Shown here: positions 4,699 through 10,681 of the stretch, one piece after another
Layout of the letters: each line of letters opens with the position of its first letter
Position numbering within the stretch: the first letter of the stretch is position 1
Origin: Phascolarctobacterium sp.
Lineage (GTDB): Bacteria > Bacillota > Negativicutes > Acidaminococcales > Acidaminococcaceae
NCBI GenBank assembly: GCA_016302525.1
Contig: JAEDNJ010000041.1
Location: forward strand, 1 to 10,681
Reading direction: 5' to 3'
Length of the DNA: 10,681 nucleotides
The notes under the pieces: generated by a model
Told to the model about the DNA's origin: nothing
Database searches by the model: none
Seen by the model: only the letters and a program-made list of their open reading frames with translations
Made by a program: the position numbers and the translations under genes

Positions 4699-5529
4699 TT
4701 AGAGGTGGCGTGTCAAGCATTCCATGACCATCATGTTGCTTACAACGCCAACACCACCAGGAACAGGGGTAAAGGCAGAGGCCTTTTCGGCTACAGCAGG
4801 GTCAACATCCCCCACTAGCTTGCCCTCGACAGAGTTAATGCCAACATCCACAATGACAACGCCCTCCTTCACCATCTCCGGCTTCACGAAGCAGGGTTTA
4901 CCTACGGCAGCTACAATCACATCAGCAGTTTTGAGGATGTCTGCCAGATTTTGGGTGCGAGAATGACAAATGGTTACTGTAGCATTTTGCGCCAGCAGTA
5001 AATTTGCCACAGGCTTGCCTACGACATTACTGCGACCAATGACAACAGCGTGCTTGCCGCTCAGTTCAATGCCATAATGCGCCAGAATCGCCATACAGGA
5101 ACGCGGTGTGCAGGGAGCCCATTTACTACGCCCCAAAAACAGCTCGCCAGAATTCAGCGGCACCAGACAGTCAACATCCTTATTAGGAGAAATAGCAGCG
5201 CCCACAGCATCATCATTAATATGCTTGGGCATGGGCATCATGGGCAGAATACCCTGAACATAGCGGTTACGATTGAGCTTTTTAATAGCAGCAATAACCT
5301 CCTCCTGGGTAGCCTCCTCTGGCAGCTCTACTAATTTAGCTGCACCGCCCAGGCTCTCAATGAGCTTAACTAGGCGACCCTTATAAACATGCGAAGCAGG
5401 GTCATTGCCCACCACGATAATTGCCAAAGTAACGAGAACACCTCTCAGCTTCGCCCTGGCAATGGTGGCAGCAATAGCCTCACGATAGACATCAGCTACC
5501 GGCTTTCCCTTCATGATAACAGTATCCAT
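4699..5529 (-). CDS. folD: FolD-family methylene-THF dehydrogenase/cyclohydrolase with altered active site
   Basis: FolD normally oxidises 5,10-methylene-THF with NADP+ and hydrolyses methenyl-THF to 10-formyl-THF in the cytoplasm. The 276-residue protein has the family layout: VGNDPASHVY (40-49), GILPMMPMPKHI (93-104), NKDVDCL (116-122), the dinucleotide-binding VVIGRSNVVGKP (162-173), CHSRT (188-192), VAVGKP, VDVGIN and TPVPGGVG (254-261). Against the classical YxxxK and GILVQLPLP motifs, however, the catalytic lysine is Leu53 and the glutamine is Met97; only the aspartate (Asp120) remains. GPMT after PGGVG is replaced by VVSN. Dehydrogenase activity may persist with cyclohydrolase lost. 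It lies downstream of fhs in the same direction with a 244-base gap. GAGGAAA precedes the ATG. Family assignment is firm; bifunctionality is doubtful. Confidence 0.88.
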   Translation of the reverse strand: MDTVIMKGKPVADVYREAIAATIARAKLRGVLVTLAIIVVGNDPASHVYKGRLVKLIESLGGAAKLVELPEEATQEEVIAAIKKLNRNRYVQGILPMMPMPKHINDDAVGAAISPNKDVDCLVPLNSGELFLGRSKWAPCTPRSCMAILAHYGIELSGKHAVVIGRSNVVGKPVANLLLAQNATVTICHSRTQNLADILKTADVIVAAVGKPCFVKPEMVKEGVVIVDVGINSVEGKLVGDVDPAVAEKASAFTPVPGGVGVVSNMMVMECLTRHL

Positions 5530-5559
5530 ATTATTTTCCTCATTACAATCACTTGCAAA

Positions 5560-5680
5560 TATTTTCTACTTTAACTAAAGCAAAGCTCCAACAAGCTATT
5601 TTCTACTATATTACTAGTATGCTTTATGTATTTTAAGCCACGGTTTAAAGCTTATTTCTCTACTAATGCCGTCGCCTATT
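5560..5680 (+). repeat. Further degenerate repeat units upstream of folD
   Basis: TATTTTCTACT occurs at 5560-5570 and again at 5597-5607, 37 bases apart. A looser TATTTCTCTACT (5654-5665) is followed by AATGCCGTCGCC. The first unit, TATTTTCTACTTTAACTAAA then GCAAAGCT, lines up with the consensus of the array at 4366-4657 (TATTTTCTAgaacAAC...GCAAACTGCCGTC). The same repeat family therefore appears to flank folD on both sides. No clear folD promoter can be picked out of this A/T-rich DNA. Confidence 0.45.
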
Positions 5681-5684
5681 AACT

Positions 5685-5712
5685 ACAAATGTGCTATTTA
5701 CAGCACATTTGT
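5685..5712. repeat. Perfect 11-bp inverted repeat between fhs and folD
   Basis: ACAAATGTGCT (5685-5695) and AGCACATTTGT (5702-5712) flank a six-base spacer. Neither strand has a T-run after the stem, so it is a poor intrinsic terminator. It could be an RNA processing or stability hairpin at the fhs 3' end, or an operator for folD. Confidence 0.6.
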
Positions 5713-5773
5713 AACCACAACTCCACAGAATAAGAAGCTAAGCAAATATTTACTGCATATAATACAAAGCGTA

Positions 5774-7444
5774 TTAGAATAAGCCGCTGATGGTGCCGTC
5801 GTCGCTAACATCAATCTTTTCTGCGGAGGGCACCTTAGGCAGACCGGGCATAGTCATAATATCGCCTGTCAGCACTACGACAAAGCCAGCGCCTGCAGAA
5901 ATACGACATTCCTTAATGTTCAGGGTAAAGCCGCTAGGTGCGCCTAAGAGCGCCGCATCATCAGAGAAGGAATACTGGGTCTTAGCCATGCAGATAGGCA
6001 GGCTGCCAAAGCCCATTTCGGTAAACTCCTTCAGAGACTTGTCTGCGTTCTTGCTGTAAACAACATCAGCAGCGCCATAAATTTCCTGAGCAATGGTCTT
6101 AATCTTATCCTTTAAAGACATTTCGCTCGGATACAAGGGCTTGAAGTCAGCCTCGCCGCTTTCAGCCAGACGCACAACCTCCTTAGCCAGCTCAATGCCA
6201 CCCTCGCCGCCTTTAGCAAAGACCTCAGACAGGGCTACATTTACGCCGTGCTTAGCGCAGTGCTCACGCACAGCCTCTAATTCCTCTACAGTGTCCTGCT
6301 CGAAGCGGTTGATGGCTACGACAGCAGGCACGCCATATTTCTTAACATTTTCAATGTGCTTTTCTAAATTGCTCATGCCAGCCTTAACTGCCTCTACATT
6401 CGGGGTTTTCAGCTCGGTCTTGGGTACACCACCATGCATTTTAAGAGCGCGTACAGTAGCAACGATAACCACAGCATCAGGCTTTAAGCCAGCATAGCGG
6501 CATTTAATATCAAAGAATTTTTCTGCGCCCAAATCAGCACCGAAGCCAGCCTCGGTGATGGTGTAATCTGCTAATTTCATAGCTGTCTTGGTAGCCATGA
6601 TAGAGTTGCAGCCATGAGCAATATTCGCAAAGGGACCGCCATGGATAATAGCAGGAACGTGCTCTAGGGTTTGGACCAGATTCGGCTTAATAGCATCCTT
6701 TAAGAGAGCAGCCATAGCGCCCTGAGCCTTTAATTGGCCAGCGGTGATGGGCTTACCAGTATAGTCATAGGCAACAATAATGCGTGCCAGGCGCTCCTTG
6801 AGATCGTGCAGGCTGGTTGCCAGGCAGAGAATAGCCATAATCTCAGAGGCAACAGTAATATCAAAGCCATCCTGACGCGGTACGCCATTAACCTTGCCGC
6901 CTAAGCCAACAACGATTTGGCGCAGCTCGCGGTCGTTCATGTCTACAACGCGCTTCCAGCAAATACGGCGCGGGTCAATATTCAGGCTATTGCCCTGTTG
7001 GATGTGGTTGTCCAGCATAGCAGCCAGCAGCATATGCGCAGAGGTAATAGCGTGAAAGTCACCCGTAAAGTGCAGGTTGATGTCCTCCATCGGCACAACC
7101 TGAGCATAGCCGCCACCTGCAGCACCGCCCTTAATGCCAAAGACAGGGCCCAAAGATGGCTCACGCAGAGCAACGATAACCTTCTTGTCGATTTTTGCCA
7201 GACCTTGAGCTAAGCCTACGGTAGTAGTGGACTTGCCTTCACCAGCAGGAGTGGGAGTAATTGCCGTAACTAAAATCAGCTTGCCAGCAGGAGCAGTTTC
7301 CAGGCGTTGGATGAGGTCCATAGACAGCTTCGCCTTATAGCGGCCATACATTTCAATATCTTCATCAGCAATACCTAATTTAGCAGCGATGTCGGTAATT
7401 TTTTCCATTTTACATTGTTGAGCAATCTCGATATCAGATAACAT
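5774..7444 (-). CDS. fhs: Formate-tetrahydrofolate ligase (10-formyl-THF synthetase)
   Basis: Fhs makes 10-formyl-THF from formate, THF and ATP in the cytoplasm, feeding purine synthesis and one-carbon metabolism. The 556 residues match the family's usual ~555. Visible hallmarks are the P-loop [11 protein letters not shown] (63-73), the [27 protein letters not shown] region (94-116, key residues Glu95, Gly106-Ala109), HFTGDFHAI (125-133), [12 protein letters not shown], and the typical C-terminus ending SGLF. No key residue is missing. A strong GGAGGAG sits just before the ATG. The gene has its own promoter (7609-7637) and a ZTP riboswitch with terminator (7500-7600), so expression should rise when ZTP accumulates, the signal of 10-formyl-THF shortage. 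folD follows downstream in the same orientation. Confidence 0.98.
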   Translation of the reverse strand: MLSDIEIAQQCKMEKITDIAAKLGIADEDIEMYGRYKAKLSMDLIQRLETAPAGKLILVTAITPTPAGEGKSTTTVGLAQGLAKIDKKVIVALREPSLGPVFGIKGGAAGGGYAQVVPMEDINLHFTGDFHAITSAHMLLAAMLDNHIQQGNSLNIDPRRICWKRVVDMNDRELRQIVVGLGGKVNGVPRQDGFDITVASEIMAILCLATSLHDLKERLARIIVAYDYTGKPITAGQLKAQGAMAALLKDAIKPNLVQTLEHVPAIIHGGPFANIAHGCNSIMATKTAMKLADYTITEAGFGADLGAEKFFDIKCRYAGLKPDAVVIVATVRALKMHGGVPKTELKTPNVEAVKAGMSNLEKHIENVKKYGVPAVVAINRFEQDTVEELEAVREHCAKHGVNVALSEVFAKGGEGGIELAKEVVRLAESGEADFKPLYPSEMSLKDKIKTIAQEIYGAADVVYSKNADKSLKEFTEMGFGSLPICMAKTQYSFSDDAALLGAPSGFTLNIKECRISAGAGFVVVLTGDIMTMPGLPKVPSAEKIDVSDDGTISGLF

Positions 7445-7499
7445 TCTTTCTCCTCCTAAAAATAAAACTTACAAAGTCCATCCATCGACTAAAGGGTCC

Positions 7500-7541
7500 A
7501 AAAAAAACAAAGACCGTCCAGGCAACAGAGCCCAGACGGTC
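7500..7541 (-). terminator. Riboswitch expression-platform terminator before fhs
   Basis: On the minus strand GACCGTC-TG-GGC (7541-7530) pairs with GCC-TG-GACGGTC (7523-7512) around a six-base loop, followed after TTTG by an eight-T run (7507-7500). The 5' arm includes CCGUCUGGGC, the conserved 3' segment of the ZTP aptamer, so aptamer folding and termination are mutually exclusive. This is an ON switch by transcription antitermination. Confidence 0.93.
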
Positions 7542-7600
7542 GGCATTTCAGCAATGTGGTCCACGTGGTCAATTCCACTTATCCGTCAGTTCCACATCGG
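7530..7600 (-). promoter_or_regulatory. ZTP (pfl motif) riboswitch aptamer controlling fhs
   Basis: The aptamer senses ZTP/ZMP, the purine intermediate that accumulates when 10-formyl-THF is short. On the minus strand, P1 is ATGTGG (7597-7592) with CCACAT (7559-7554). The conserved AACUGACGG loop strand lies at 7591-7583. A GUGG/CCAC hairpin (7578-7575 with 7568-7565) follows. After a short linker comes GCCGACCGUCUGGGC (7544-7530). GACGG in the loop can form the expected pseudoknot with CCGUC. The arrangement matches known pfl RNAs, including the variants with ACUGACGG and GCCGACCGUCUGGGC. Its position before fhs is among the most common for this class. Confidence 0.95.
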
Positions 7601-7608
7601 ATAATTCA

Positions 7609-7637
7609 ATTATAAACGATAAGCCCTGTAATTGCAA
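7609..7637 (-). promoter_or_regulatory. Promoter of the riboswitch-fhs transcript
   Basis: On the minus strand TTGCAA (7637-7632) and a perfect TATAAT (7614-7609) are 17 bases apart. The start would be near 7602, at the 5' edge of the aptamer, giving a leader of about 158 nt. The -35 begins four bases after the PBP stop codon. Confidence 0.85.
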
Positions 7638-7640
7638 GAG

Positions 7641-9665
7641 CTAATTAAACCAAATTTCTACAGTAGAATTTGGCTCCACCTCTGTACCCGGCAGCGGCTT
7701 TTGCTGATAGGCCTTGCCCTCGCCATAGGGTCGCAAGCGCAGCTTACCCTGCTCTAGCACCTCCGTAGCCCTACGGATGCTCACACCCTTGAAGTCAGGC
7801 AGCTTCAGCTTGCCGTTCTTCAAAGTCTGCACCTTAGGTCTCGGCATAGGTGCCTCGTAGCTGCCTAGCTTTTGGCTCAGCTTGTGCATTTCGTCTAAAG
7901 AGGGCAACCCCTCCTTATTAGAGGGCTGAATACCCTTTAGCACGAGAATCTGCTGCAGTACATCACGGAAAATCGGCGCAGATACCTGCGAGCCGTAGAA
8001 ACGGTCGCCCTTAGGCGTATCCACCATCACCAGCATAGCATATTTAGGCTTATCTGCCGGCACAAAGCCCACAAAGGAAGCAATATACTTGCCAGGGGTA
8101 TAGCCACCATTGGGGTCCAGCTTTTCCGCCGTACCCGTCTTGCCAGCTATGCGATAGCCCTTAATAGAGGCCCTCTTACCGCCGCCCTCGCTGACAACCT
8201 TCTCCATCATGCCGCGCATTTGCAGAGCAACGCTTTCGGTGATGACATTACGGACAACCTCTTTTTTGCCCTCGCGCAGAACAGTGCCATCGGCATCAAC
8301 TATCTTCTTTACGACATAGGGCTTCACCAGCTCGCCGCCGTTAGCAATAGCGCAGATAGCCCGCAGCTCCTGCAGAGGCGTTACAGCAATACCCTGACCA
8401 ATGGAAAACGAAGCAAGGTCCGGGTCCCACATATTCTTGTCGTAGAGAATACCGCTTTCCTCACCCGGCAGGTCTACACCGGTCTCCTTGCCAAAGCCAA
8501 AGCTTTTCGCTCCCTCAACCATCGCCTTTTTGCCAATGCGTTGGCCCAGCTGAATCATGCCTACATTGTTAGAAAACTTAATAACATCCGTAAAGCTCAG
8601 ATGTCCCAGGCCCTCGTTATCCCAGTTACGGAAAATACGATCGGCTATTTTAATATAGCCCTTATCATTAAAATCCGTATAGGGTGTAACAACGCCGTTA
8701 GTAAGGCCAATAGCGCCCACAATCGGCTTAAATACAGAGCCCGGCTCATAAATAAAGGAAACTACCTTATTGTTCCAGCTCTCTATGGGATACTCGTCAT
8801 ACTCATTCGGGTCGAAGGTGGGTCTGGAAGCCATAGCCAGAATTTCGCCCGTATAGGGGTCCATAATGACCGCAGCCGCACCCGCAGCGCTGTATTGGCG
8901 CATAGCGTTATCCACGGCCTCCTCTAGCACAAACTGCATAGGACTATCTATGGTCAGATAGACCGTAGGCAGCTTATCCTCTACAGGTGCCTTCACGCCC
9001 TCGTCATAAATACGCGACTGATGGCTGTCAAAGGACTGGCGTTGCTTCGTCTTGCGCCCCTTAAGCTCCTTATCCAGCTGCAGCTCAATACCGCTCTTGC
9101 CCTCGTCATCCCAGCCTACAAAGCCCAGCACCTGAGCAGCCGCCTTCTTCTTGGGATAGAAGCGCTTGCTCTCTGGCTCAAAGTGCAGACCAGGCAGGTT
9201 ATTTTCTTTAATAATACGGCGAATTTCCTTATATTCCCTAGGCGTAATCATGCGCTTAATCCATTGAAAGCGACTTTCCGGCACGCTGAACTTGGCTAAA
9301 AGCCTTGCCTCGCTCATCTCTAGCACTGGTGCTAGGAGCCTTGCTGCCTCCGCCCGCACATCTCTGGGCGGCTTAGAGCTTCTTGCCCCAACCTTTTCCA
9401 CCATCGCCTCAGGGTCAGCATAAAGAGCGCCTGTCATCACGCTGATGGCCAGCTCCGCCCCATCACGATCCACAATTTTGCCGCGTGGATGATGGGTTAC
9501 GACATTATTCGTAGCATATTCAGCAGCCTGCTTTTTTAAGGCACTGCCCCGCACCAGCTGCAGCCAGCCATAGCGCAGAAAAATTGCCAGACAGGCTAAG
9601 CAGACCAGCACACAGATAAGCGCATACCTTTGCCGACACTCATTAAAGGATAATTTTGGTCGCAT
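7641..9665 (-). CDS. Class B penicillin-binding protein (FtsI/SpoVD type) with one PASTA domain
   Basis: This is a membrane-anchored D,D-transpeptidase that cross-links peptidoglycan with the adjacent SEDS polymerase. The start chosen is ATG at 9665-9663, preceded by AAGGAGG (9680-9674) with eight bases between. A GTG three codons earlier (9674) is in frame but overlaps that ribosome binding site. In the resulting 674-residue protein a single membrane segment lies at about 15-33, followed by the dimerisation/linker domain (PRGKIVDRDG near 60-69). The transpeptidase motifs are SVFK (Ser310), SNN (365-367) and KTGT (509-512). A PASTA domain covers about 620-673, with LPDFKGVSIRRA and PGTEVEPNSTVEIWF. 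A PASTA tail fits SpoVD or Gram-positive FtsI-type enzymes; division, elongation or sporulation cannot be separated here. The start overlaps the SEDS stop by one base (TAATG). Confidence 0.93.
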   Translation of the reverse strand: MRPKLSFNECRQRYALICVLVCLACLAIFLRYGWLQLVRGSALKKQAAEYATNNVVTHHPRGKIVDRDGAELAISVMTGALYADPEAMVEKVGARSSKPPRDVRAEAARLLAPVLEMSEARLLAKFSVPESRFQWIKRMITPREYKEIRRIIKENNLPGLHFEPESKRFYPKKKAAAQVLGFVGWDDEGKSGIELQLDKELKGRKTKQRQSFDSHQSRIYDEGVKAPVEDKLPTVYLTIDSPMQFVLEEAVDNAMRQYSAAGAAAVIMDPYTGEILAMASRPTFDPNEYDEYPIESWNNKVVSFIYEPGSVFKPIVGAIGLTNGVVTPYTDFNDKGYIKIADRIFRNWDNEGLGHLSFTDVIKFSNNVGMIQLGQRIGKKAMVEGAKSFGFGKETGVDLPGEESGILYDKNMWDPDLASFSIGQGIAVTPLQELRAICAIANGGELVKPYVVKKIVDADGTVLREGKKEVVRNVITESVALQMRGMMEKVVSEGGGKRASIKGYRIAGKTGTAEKLDPNGGYTPGKYIASFVGFVPADKPKYAMLVMVDTPKGDRFYGSQVSAPIFRDVLQQILVLKGIQPSNKEGLPSLDEMHKLSQKLGSYEAPMPRPKVQTLKNGKLKLPDFKGVSIRRATEVLEQGKLRLRPYGEGKAYQQKPLPGTEVEPNSTVEIWFN

Positions 9666-10681
9666 TAACGCCACCTCCTTCGAGAGGTGAATTGAAAGTC
9701 CTCACGACGGGTCTCCGGAGCCAGTTGCTGTAGCTCTTCCTCTTTTTCTATCCTGACAGTCTCATCATAAACAGAAAGGAGGAGGCCAATCGCCGCCATA
9801 GACACGACCATGGAGCTGCCACCGTAGCTGATAAACACCAGTGGCACGCCAATAACTGGCAAAAGCCCACCTACCATGGCGATATTCGCCACAGACTGCC
9901 CCACAATCAGGAAGGTTACGCCTGCACAGAGCAAAAAGCCCTCCTGGTCTCTTGCTCGCATAGTAATATAAGTAAACACATAGCCCAGCAAAATAAACAG
10001 CACCAGAATTGCAGCTACACCAAAAAAGCCATTTTCCTGCGCAAAAATCGCAAAGGCAAAGTCTGTATGCGCCTCCGGCAGATAGAAAAACTTGCTTAAG
10101 CCATGTCCCCAGTTAGTACCCACAAGGCCACCAGAGCCAATCGCCATCTGCGCCTGCACCATTTGGTAGCCCTTATCCAGAGGGTCAATCCACGGGTCGA
10201 GAAAAACCTTCATTCTTTCCAAGCGATAGGCTGTGCCCACCGTCAAGACCGCTGCCCCCGCAGCAAGAGCAATGCTCATGACGACAATTTCCCTTTGCGA
10301 CAGGCCGGCAATAATAAACAAGCCCAGCATCAACCCCACGACAATAGCGCCCGTACCTAAATCAGGCTCCACATAAATCATGACAAAGTAAGCCAAGGTC
10401 ATGGCAACCAGCTTAGCGGAGCGACCTGACCACAGACTTACCCTTTCCCCCTTGCGCATCATCGTGCCCAGAGAGCTGGAGCAAACCATGATAACAGCCA
10501 GCTTTGCTGCCTCCGAGGGCTGCACGGAAAGGCCTCCCAGCCTAATCCACCTGTGTGCACCATTGACAGAGGCGAACAAAAACACGGCCATGAGCAAAAG
10601 AGCCACGCCAAAATAAATCCAAAAGAGCATATCCGGCTTCAAAAGGCGCTTGTAGCCAATTTTTCGCACAACGCCAATAGC
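9665..10681 (-). CDS. SEDS-family glycosyltransferase (FtsW/RodA/SpoVE), 5' end outside window
   Basis: This is a polytopic membrane enzyme that polymerises lipid II into glycan strands together with its partner class B PBP. The open frame continues to the window edge (residues AIGVV before RKIGY), so the N-terminus and first membrane segments are missing; about 338 residues are visible. Recognisable SEDS motifs are NGAHRWIRLG followed by QPSEAAKLAV, EPDLGTGAIV, PEAHTDFAFAIFAQENG (containing the aspartate of the proposed catalytic PExHTDF motif) and FISYGGSS near the C-terminus. A GTG at 10669 is in frame, but the reading frame upstream of it is open and the preceding residues fit the family, so it is unlikely to be the start. 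The charged tail ends in SRRRWR. The stop codon overlaps the PBP start (TAATG), showing tight coupling of the cognate pair. Confidence 0.93.
   Translation of the reverse strand, partial: AIGVVRKIGYKRLLKPDMLFWIYFGVALLLMAVFLFASVNGAHRWIRLGGLSVQPSEAAKLAVIMVCSSSLGTMMRKGERVSLWSGRSAKLVAMTLAYFVMIYVEPDLGTGAIVVGLMLGLFIIAGLSQREIVVMSIALAAGAAVLTVGTAYRLERMKVFLDPWIDPLDKGYQMVQAQMAIGSGGLVGTNWGHGLSKFFYLPEAHTDFAFAIFAQENGFFGVAAILVLFILLGYVFTYITMRARDQEGFLLCAGVTFLIVGQSVANIAMVGGLLPVIGVPLVFISYGGSSMVVSMAAIGLLLSVYDETVRIEKEEELQQLAPETRREDFQFTSRRRWR

Noticed and set aside
4481..4720. 79-codon minus-strand frame starting inside folD and covering the intergenic repeats
   Set aside because: Its sequence is a translation of the folD terminator and the degenerate repeats, giving internally repeated low-quality peptide; no ribosome binding site is evident.
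8220..8927. 235-codon plus-strand frame inside the PBP gene
   Set aside because: It is antisense to the transpeptidase domain, which has intact SxxK and SxN motifs in that region.
9672..9674. GTG start for the PBP gene
   Set aside because: The GTG overlaps the AAGGAGG ribosome binding site; the ATG at 9665 has ideal spacing and the TAATG coupling to the SEDS gene.

Overview
The window looks like a chromosomal stretch of a low-to-medium G+C Firmicute (Bacillota). Strong AGGAGG-type ribosome binding sites, a ZTP riboswitch in front of fhs, an ECF transporter operon, a VanZ-like protein and a SEDS/PASTA-PBP pair all fit. A Negativicutes (Phascolarctobacterium/Acidaminococcus-like) origin is a guess from overall impression and is not demonstrated here. 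All nine recognisable protein genes are on the minus strand. The one well-supported plus-strand transcript is a non-coding or tiny-ORF RNA.

Layout in minus-strand transcription order, from high to low coordinates. (1) 10681-7641: a SEDS glycosyltransferase (FtsW/RodA/SpoVE family, 5' end outside the window) overlaps by one base a class B penicillin-binding protein with one C-terminal PASTA domain; together they form a septal or elongation peptidoglycan synthase. (2) 7637-5774: a new promoter, a ZTP (pfl) riboswitch with an overlapping intrinsic terminator, then fhs (formate-tetrahydrofolate ligase). (3) 5529-4699: folD, the next one-carbon enzyme, but with two of its three usual catalytic residues substituted; it ends in a good terminator. 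Degenerate ~36-40 bp repeats lie on both sides of folD. (4) 4332-3907: a VanZ-family membrane protein. (5) 3800-888: a four-gene, translationally coupled ECF importer operon (S component, two ATPases, EcfT) with its own extended -10 promoter. (6) 250-1: the start of a thioredoxin with a CTYC active site.

The most unusual element lies between trxA and ecfT. A perfect extended -10 promoter (TATAAT at 438-443, plus strand) is followed about 400 bases later by a 13-bp terminator hairpin (846-881). The intervening ~435-nt RNA has no conventional ORF. It is built from units repeating at exactly 99 bases (starts 512, 611, 710, 809), and it carries six AAAGG-N10-ATG-AA modules, each opening a 5- to 10-codon ORF. 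I do not recognise it as a known RNA class. Whether it is a ribosome- or protein-binding RNA, a tiny-peptide array or a structured regulator cannot be settled from sequence alone.

Functionally, Fhs and FolD would load formate onto tetrahydrofolate and interconvert the products, with Fhs supply controlled by the purine intermediate ZTP. The ECF operon imports an unassigned small molecule. The SEDS/PBP pair builds cell wall.
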